Source of the DNA: Allolobophora icterica
Lineage: Eukaryota > Annelida > Clitellata > Crassiclitellata > Lumbricidae
DNA length: 64,000 nucleotides
Reading direction: 5' to 3'
Assembly (NCBI GenBank): GCA_963556255.1
Contig: OY744608.1
Location: 27,078,252 to 27,142,251 of the forward strand
This document shows, in pieces, positions 32,358-64,000 of this stretch. The notes beneath the pieces were generated by a model, which searched no databases, was not told the DNA's origin, and worked only from the letters and a program-made list of their open reading frames with translations. Both the position numbers and the translations under genes were made by a program. The number at the start of each line of letters is the position of its first letter. The first letter of the stretch is position 1.

Positions 32358-32387
32358 AGTGCATGTCACTCGCCGTGCAGTGCAGCG

Positions 32388-58074
<25,687 letters not shown>

Positions 58075-58079
58075 CAACC

Positions 58080-58425
58080 ATCACAGCAACACACGTCATA
58101 CAAGAAATATCATTCTAACCGAAAGACTGGAAATGCAGTAAAACGCAACGGATGGGACGGCCTCTGCAGGTATGCATACAGGTGTTGTTATTACTTACAT
58201 CCGCTCTAGCTCATCGTGCCTTCTCCTATGAAAGACCGTGCTTTTGGAAGCCTCTGCCATGCTCTACATATGTATACGCAGTGTGTTTCATTTGGCTCAA
58301 CAAACATCTTCTGCCAACGTCGCGACTTTCTAAAGGTCAGCTATAAATTGCCACGCGTGCGACGCTTTTGACATGTACTTATAAGACGTACAAGGCGTTA
58401 TAATAAATGTGCTCTAAAAGACATA
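58080..58425. other. Immediate upstream flank of the TRPC start
   Basis: This is probably the 5' UTR or an intron of TRPC. The minus strand shows an in-frame stop soon above the ATG and no clear TATA box. No CpG-rich promoter is obvious. Confidence 0.4.
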
Positions 58426-58745
58426 TTAAATACATACATACATACGTACGTACATACACACATGTAACACATACATACGTACATGCATACCTACATACAT
58501 ACATACCTCTGATTGGTGGGCACTGGGTAGAGGCGCTTTATAAGTTTTGAAATACAATACAATACCTACATACATACGTACGTACGTATACTACGTACAT
58601 ACATAGCAGACGTGCATCCATACATACATAAATACCTACGTACGTGCATACCTACCTACCTACCTACATACATACATACATACATACATACATACATACA
58701 TACATACATGCATACGTACGTAACTACGTACATCCATACACACAC
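58425..58745. repeat. (CATA)n/(CGTA)n microsatellite with a LINE tail
   Basis: ACATACATACGTACGTAC-type repeat is interrupted at about 58507-58566 by GATTGGTGGGCACTGGGTAG, then GGCGCTTTATAAGTTTTG and (AATAC)n. The latter has the look of a very short LINE or SINE 3' end. Confidence 0.75.
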
Positions 58746-58766
58746 TATACATAAAGCAAACGGATA

Positions 58767-58990
58767 GTCAAATCAACTGATCGCTCATGGTTCTATGGTT
58801 CTCGAAAGAACACGGAATCTCTAATAGGTCTGAGGTCGATGGGAATTCTATTGCTATACAAGTGGCACCGCGAACACGAAAACAATACAACAGCTCTTGG
58901 TTGTCCAGATGTGCTTGCGCTTCTGCGATGTACGTCATGGAGAGACAACAGCAACCGAACAACAGGACAACAACGTTGCTTATGAAGCAA
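58767..58990 (-). mobile_element. Dispersed repeat (LINE 3' region), copy 1
   Basis: Shares about 130 bp with 59155-59280 (AATCTCTAATAGGTCTGAGG, ACAGCTCTTGGTTGTCCA). Both are in the same orientation. The minus-strand translations share LDNQELLYC and PSTSDLLEIP. Copy 2 keeps the tail. Confidence 0.65.
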
Positions 58991-59113
58991 CGATTAGTTT
59001 ACCTGAACATCTTCGAAGTTGGTGAAGAGGGAACCACGTGACGACTGCGGTGTCTTTCGACAATCTGACATATTGAAATGAGACCTAAACATAAAAGAAA
59101 GTCAATTATTAAA

Positions 59114-59305
59114 GTAAGTAAGTATGTTCTTTATTTGACCAGTTGACATAACGTGGAATCTCTAATAGGTCTGAGGTCGATGGGATTTCTGTTGCTCTAC
59201 AAGTTGCACCGCGAACACGAAGACAATACAACAGCTCTTGGTTGTCCAAATGTTCTTGCGTTTCTGCGACGTCATCGAGATTTACATACATGTCAGACAA
59301 TTGGA
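59114..59305 (-). mobile_element. Dispersed repeat (LINE 3' end), copy 2 with tail
   Basis: On the minus strand it ends AATAAAGAACATACTTACTT, the same type of end and (CTTA)n tail as the plus-strand LINE at 3836-4113. The upstream part is shared with 58767-58990. Confidence 0.7.
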
Positions 59306-60415
59306 ACATATACAGCATCCTAACAAAAGAAGTCTTTCTCATTTGTCCATCAGTCTAAGGTAATGTCCGATTGTGAGTACTTGGTCGCAAGGTATATCCA
59401 GTGTTCTTTATGGGTGGTAATAATCCATGCAAAACATGTCTCGGGTTACTCAAAACATCAGAAAAAAGGCAGGAGTCAGCTTTATTACAAAAGTAATCAA
59501 AAGTCGGGTTATCACTAAGCAAATAGCGATGTAATAAAACTGGCGATCTACGTTTTGTATAACGTTTGAGTAGAAGTTAAGGAGCCTATAAATAAAGCCA
59601 CGAAAAGCTGGATTCCGAGGATTATTCAACTCAGGTACCAACACAACAACGATCCTACAAGGACTGGATACGGGGACATGCTCCGTTTATCTTCCAATCG
59701 TCAAAGTGGAATGCAATGGCAAATTAATATAGCGCTCGTCGAAATCTTTCCAAAAGAAGCTACCATTGGCAAGTATTCAGACTTTGAGTTTTACATGTCT
59801 CTTGCTCACTGAATAGTCTGATACAGTACAGGCAAAACTCAGACCAATCTGATGAAAATGACTGGTCTGAATAATCCTGATACTGTGCAGTAGAATTTCC
59901 CCTATATATGCGACAAAGGCCAGACAAGCCAAGACCAGAAGAGCAAAGGCCGGACGAGCAAAGGCCAGAACAGCAAAGGACAAAGTGAGCGATAAGGAAT
60001 ATGTGCAGGCGATACCTTACTATTCTCTTACTCTGCTAGAGCGTGGCATTCTTCGACTCAAGTTTACGTTAAGTTCGATATTGGGAAATACATTGCGCAG
60101 GCGAATAAAATTTTTATTGAAATGAAAAGCTGTGATACAGCAGCCGGTGATGTGGATAGTACACGAGCAAAATCATGGTACCATCATCAGTTTCTAATCA
60201 GCATCATCGTCATGTGCGATACGATATGATGAACGGAAATCTGACTAGTACTTTCTCAGTAGGTAGAGGGATTCGTCTTACAAAAGCTTTCCCACCGAGA
60301 ATAGCTCAAAACACAGCGCACGAGAGTCTCAATTGATTATAATTATAGGGCCTACATGACTATTTACTTACTAATGGATTTGCCCGTCATTATGACGGGA
60401 GAGGTGAGCATGGAG
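59306..60415. other. Upstream intergenic sequence, no gene seen
   Basis: A short run of AGCAAAGGCCAGAA-type repeats at about 59925-59985 and the palindrome CCCGTCATTATGACGGG at about 60381-60400 are the only structure noted. Confidence 0.4.
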
Positions 60416-60615
60416 GAAGAGGGGGAGGATGAAGGGATGGAGGGCCCGACGGACGGACGGAAGGACGGACGGACGGACGAACGGACAGAGGGACGGACGG
60501 ACGGAGGGACGGAGGTATGGCGGGAGGGAGGGAGGGAGGGAGGGAGGGACTGTGTGTCAATCCGTCTGTCTCTCTGTGTGACCGTCCGTCCGTCTGTCTG
60601 TCTGGCTTTGCGTGT
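60416..60615. repeat. (GGAC)n, (GGGA)n and inverted (GTCC/GTCT)n tracts
   Basis: ACGGACGGACGG at 60448-60515 and GAGGGAGGGAGG at 60525-60549 are followed by CCGTCCGTCCGTCTGTCTG at 60580-60602, so the first and last parts can pair. Coding frames here are artefacts. Confidence 0.85.
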
Positions 60616-60829
60616 GTACGTGTATCTCCGTAGTGCCCAGTGTTCGTGGGCGGGACCAATTCCAGAAGAGCGTTTTTGAAACACAGATCTGGGAAACTAT
60701 ATTGATGGATTCATTTACAAGATTTCTTGATTATCATGTAAGTAAGTAGTTGTGAAGGCCAAATATTTCCGCACCTACATGTGTGCACGAATATGCACTT
60801 TATAAGTATCGTACCATTGATATTTATTG

Positions 60830-61055
60830 GCTTCTTGTATACCTATGTATAACATAAGTTTTTGTATAATATGATATCAGTCGAAGACTTAACTGTAATT
60901 TAATTGTTAATAATACTGCAACGGTTTTTATGTTCTACTGGTATTGTCCTATTGTGCTACTTTTCGCCACTGTATGCGTTGTTGTTGAGCGTTTGTCTCT
61001 CCCTAATAAAAGACTACTTACTTACTTACATATGCACTTACTTACTTACTTATTA
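60830..61055 (+). mobile_element. LINE 3' end with (CTTA)n tail
   Basis: A 3'-UTR-like sequence ends GTCTCTCCCTAATAAAAGAC followed by (TACT)n, closely like the tail at 12170-12212 (GTCTTATACTAATAAAAGAT). No coding part remains. Confidence 0.7.
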
Positions 61056-61178
61056 CATCCAGCAAGTAACGTAGGATTATGCACCAATACTTTGTATCCA
61101 ATGACGTTCCAGGCTTCGAAGCATCGGACACTAAATCACGTGGTTGTTGCTGGAGCGTGGTGCAGATTTGTGCATAGG

Positions 61179-61221
<43 letters not shown>

Positions 61222-61325
61222 CTTTGTGTATGTATGTGCTACTTAGTGTGTGCGTGTGCGTGCATATCTGTGCATGTGTATGTTTGTGTGTCTGTGTGTT
61301 CATCTATCTGTATTTGTGTCGTTGT
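61179..61325. repeat. (TG)n-rich microsatellite
   Basis: A pure (TG)n of about 40 bp followed by degenerate TGTGTATG/TGCGTG sequence. The Val/Cys-rich frames are artefacts. Confidence 0.9.
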
Positions 61326-61454
61326 GTGGTCGGGGTTGTTGCTTCAGGCGGACTATCGACGTCCACTTGGATCGTCGTCGTTATCTGATTCCGTCTTTTC
61401 CTCTTCCATTTCTTCCTTTCTTCAAACGATCTTAAAAATCAGTCAACAGTTACT

Positions 61455-61859
61455 GCAGCCAATGCGTCCATCCATTCATCCATCCATTCATCCATCCAGC
61501 GGCCATCCATCAATTCATCCATTAATTAATTAATTAAATCGTCCATCCATTCAATCTTCCATTCACCCATCCAACCATCCATTCGTTCGTCCATCAGTCT
61601 CTCGATTCATCTTGCATTCTCTTCTTTCCTTTCAGCTTCTTAACTCCAGTTCAGATGAATGAATGAATGAATGAATGGATGGATGAATGAAGACAGGACG
61701 AAAGAAAGAGGAATGTGAAAATAAGTAAGATGGCGAGTGAGTGAGTGAGTTAGTGAGTAAATGTGTCAGTCAGTCAGTTTCTGTGTCATTCACAATGTCT
61801 TTGACTGATTGACCTGAAATACAGTGCGAATGGCACGGAGAAAACAAAGGTATGAATGC

Positions 61860-61896
<37 letters not shown>

Positions 61897-61900
61897 TAAG
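61455..61900. repeat. (CATC)n, (GAAT)n, (GTGA)n and (TA)n tracts
   Basis: CCATCCATTCATCCATC-type at 61468-61595, GAATGAATGAATG at 61656-61690, GTGAGTGAGT at 61733-61760 and (AT)n at 61861-61894. Confidence 0.9.
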
Positions 61901-62261
61901 CACGTATTTATGATACATATATATATAAGCGGCTGATTGAATGGTTGATTGATCAACGGGTCTTTCCTTCAGTCATCATATAATATGTCTATCGTCTCTT
62001 CGTCCTCTAATGCGTCCTCCTGCGCCGATCCCTCCATCCACCCACGCAGTCAACGTCCCTCCATTGCGGGAATCAGCGACGGTGGCGCCCACTATACGAC
62101 GACGACGCCTACTGCAGCTGCAGCGTCACTGGTTCGGACTTCTTAGGTCCTGCCGCTGATTTAGCACTTGACAAGATAAACATACAAACACCGCCTTCTT
62201 GCTTTTGGCCCTTTCGCCCAACGCCTCCTCGCCCCACCTTCCTCGCGGGGCCACGGAAGCC

Positions 62262-62292
62262 CTTCGTCGGGCGGGCGGGCGGGCGGGCGACG
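62262..62292 (+). repeat. (GGGC)n tract, possible G-quadruplex
   Basis: At least five runs of GGGC in tandem within 62262-62292, enough for a four-tetrad-run G-quadruplex on the plus strand. Confidence 0.75.
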
Positions 62293-62519
62293 GCAATGTA
62301 GAATTGCGGGTTAAGGTCTGCTGTGATTCATCTTCAGCTTAGACCGGCATTGAACAAAGATTTCTTCAGGCTGAGTGAACCTGAGTCTTGAGATTTACGT
62401 CGCCTATATTCGCCAACTGAAGGAGACGACGAAGGCGACAGCAGCGACAACTGCGTTGTATATCTACAATGGCAGCAGAAGCAGCAGCAGCAGCATCTGC
62501 AATATAATTGCGCTTACAA

Positions 62520-62740
62520 TGGAACCATGCATTTCTACGACGAAACCAGACGATCGAAAAATGGAACCAGACGATTGAAACGTGAAACGAGATGATGGAA
62601 GCATGGAACCAGATGATGGAAGCATGGAACCAGATGATGGAAGCATGGAACCAGATGATGGAAGCATGAAACCAGACGATCGAAACATGAAGCCAGATAC
62701 TGGAGGCATGGAACCAGACACTACATTGCTGAACCCATTA
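62520..62740. repeat. 21-bp minisatellite (ATGGAACCAGATGATGGAAGC)
   Basis: About nine diverged copies of a GGAACCAGATGATGGAAGCA-type unit, with changes such as GACGATCGAAA. It forms an open frame on both strands (minus: SGSMLPSS repeats), but no start context, family or flanking exon supports a gene. Confidence 0.85.
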
Positions 62741-63945
62741 ACAGCCTAGAACGTCATGATGATATAATGTTGGTGTTTTCATAATCCTGTAACTGTAATC
62801 GCACATGCATATAGCGCCTGTTCGAGACAGACTCTTAGACACGTTGTAAACCTGACAACACAAAACCAAATGGATTTCTAACGATTACAGAATGGATGTA
62901 AAGAAAGAAGCAAGGAGATCCGGTCAAAGGTTAGGAAGGCGATTATGACCTGGCCTTTGTTAAACGACCGACTGAGTAATAAATTAATTGAACATAATCT
63001 ACATCAAGACCATGGCCGATTAATATTATCATATTGCTTTAATTCGCTGGCTATTTTCTTCACGATTACACCATAGGTGTCTGAACAAATGCTGCCTGCG
63101 AGCTACTGTAGATTAGAACGAGCTTTTCAATTTATACGTATTCGCTGCTGGCTTCGGAACGCCATCATTCTATTGATGACCCTACTTCCAATTAATAACG
63201 TCCGTCGATGATAATTATTCTGCTTTCGTATCTGACCTTTCGAATAAAAAAAACTATTAATTACGCTTCCATCTGAAACAAGTTAACACACATCGACCAA
63301 TGCTGCCGCCGCCGCTCTTCGCTCGAAATTGTTTCCCTGCCGGCGATAGACTCGATGTATATATAGAATGGCATGTTTCACGTAGACACGTATATATTCT
63401 CTATCGCTATATATCTGTATATTTGGACATTTAGCATTCACCGTTTTCAGGGCTTAATGAAAACGGATCTACACGGCTATAAAATTTCCTCGTTTTCCCT
63501 TCATTTTTAAACTGGACAGAATGACGTAGATCCGCCTAAATTTAATGCTCCCTTTTGACCATGTTATGATTACGGCATGTCCACGTGTAGAATTTCGCCA
63601 GTTCATTTTCATGAACTTTGACTCTAGTTCAAAGACAAGGGTGGCTCCAGAATGCCACCAATCTGGCCATGACCTTTGATTTGAGAAATGCCACTGAGTG
63701 GCCTATCAAACTGATTTGGGCGAAGGCTGCCTAAAGCCACAGGTCATAAACCGATAAACCGATAAAGATACTAGTATCATGGGAATATGGGAATTAAAAG
63801 TTACATAACCTTCTTGGGAAATCATGAAAGTCTGAGAAGGGAAAGAAAAAAGTAAAAACGAAAAAAGACGATTAAAATGCGTTTAACCAAGGACGATTGG
63901 TAAACATATAGACCTACCTTAATAGTTTCTCAACGTTTTGCAAAG
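62741..63945. other. Upstream intergenic sequence, nothing recognised
   Basis: No gene, RNA gene or clear mobile element seen. Confidence 0.4.
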
Positions 63946-64000
63946 CATTTCCTGTCATTTTGTACTTTGATTGAAAACGAGCACAAAGTGACAGGAAATG
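63946..64000. repeat. Inverted repeat at the window edge
   Basis: CATTTCCTGTCATTTTGT (63946-63963) pairs with ACAAAGTGACAGGAAATG (63983-64000), 17 of 18 bases, around a 19-nt loop. It may be the end of an element that continues outside the window. Confidence 0.8.

Noticed and set aside
62464..62721. 85-codon frame of SGSMLPSS repeats
   Set aside because: It is the reading of a 21-bp minisatellite open on both strands, with no gene context.

Overview
This is animal nuclear DNA, dense in repeats. It looks like a marine invertebrate, possibly an echinoderm or hemichordate. That placement rests on the style of the repeats, the very frequent palindrome TAGGCCTA and a TRPC gene with introns, so it is an inference and not a species call. 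Two things dominate. The right-central half holds a TRPC cation-channel gene of 11 coding exons on the minus strand (58074 down to 32388). The left half is a pile-up of transposable elements, including two young, nearly complete Ty3/gypsy LTR retrotransposons that point away from each other about 300 bp apart.

Layout. 1-2593: a CR1/L2-type LINE on the minus strand, split by a hAT-like element (434-1536) that itself holds a 177-bp MITE. 2600-5140: an array of an 18-bp satellite with LINE fragments and a (GT)n tract. 5437-5891: a PIF/Harbinger-like MITE. 6774-6950: a second copy of the 177-bp MITE. 7140-10938: a C2H2 poly-zinc-finger gene on the minus strand, broken by a 1.49-kb hAT element and by in-frame stops. 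11560-12212: LINE 3' ends. 13667-20974: retrotransposon A (minus). 21276-28108: retrotransposon B (plus). 28113-32387: further hAT remnants and the presumed 3' UTR of the channel gene. 32388-58074: the TRPC gene, whose introns hold SINEs, hAT and MULE-like elements, a 1.5-kb foldback element and a 104-bp minisatellite. 58080-64000: upstream flank with LINE tails, microsatellites and minisatellites, and no gene I can support.

The most unusual item is retrotransposon A. It has lost reverse transcriptase, RNase H and most of integrase by an internal deletion, yet its two 895-bp LTRs are almost identical and its gag remains open, so it probably moved recently with enzymes supplied by a relative. 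Element B next to it belongs to the same clade, uses the same tRNA-Leu-type primer site and has an intact gag-pol, so it is the kind of element that could supply them. Between pol and the 3' LTR of A lie two extra reading frames. One matches the CCHC plus 3CxxC zinc-binding half of the host protein ZCCHC24. The other has a C2H2-like finger followed by three tandem modules, each pairing a SUMO-acceptor-type motif with a SUMO-interacting-type motif. Each frame has a splice-acceptor-like sequence just before its ATG. I know of no LTR retrotransposon described with this pair, and I could not search.

The TRPC model is well supported. All ten introns end in GT..AG, the exon phases agree at every junction, the lengths sum to 3003 bp (1000 codons plus stop), and the ankyrin-type N terminus, six membrane segments, LFW pore motif, EWKFAR TRP box and C-terminal coiled coil appear in order.
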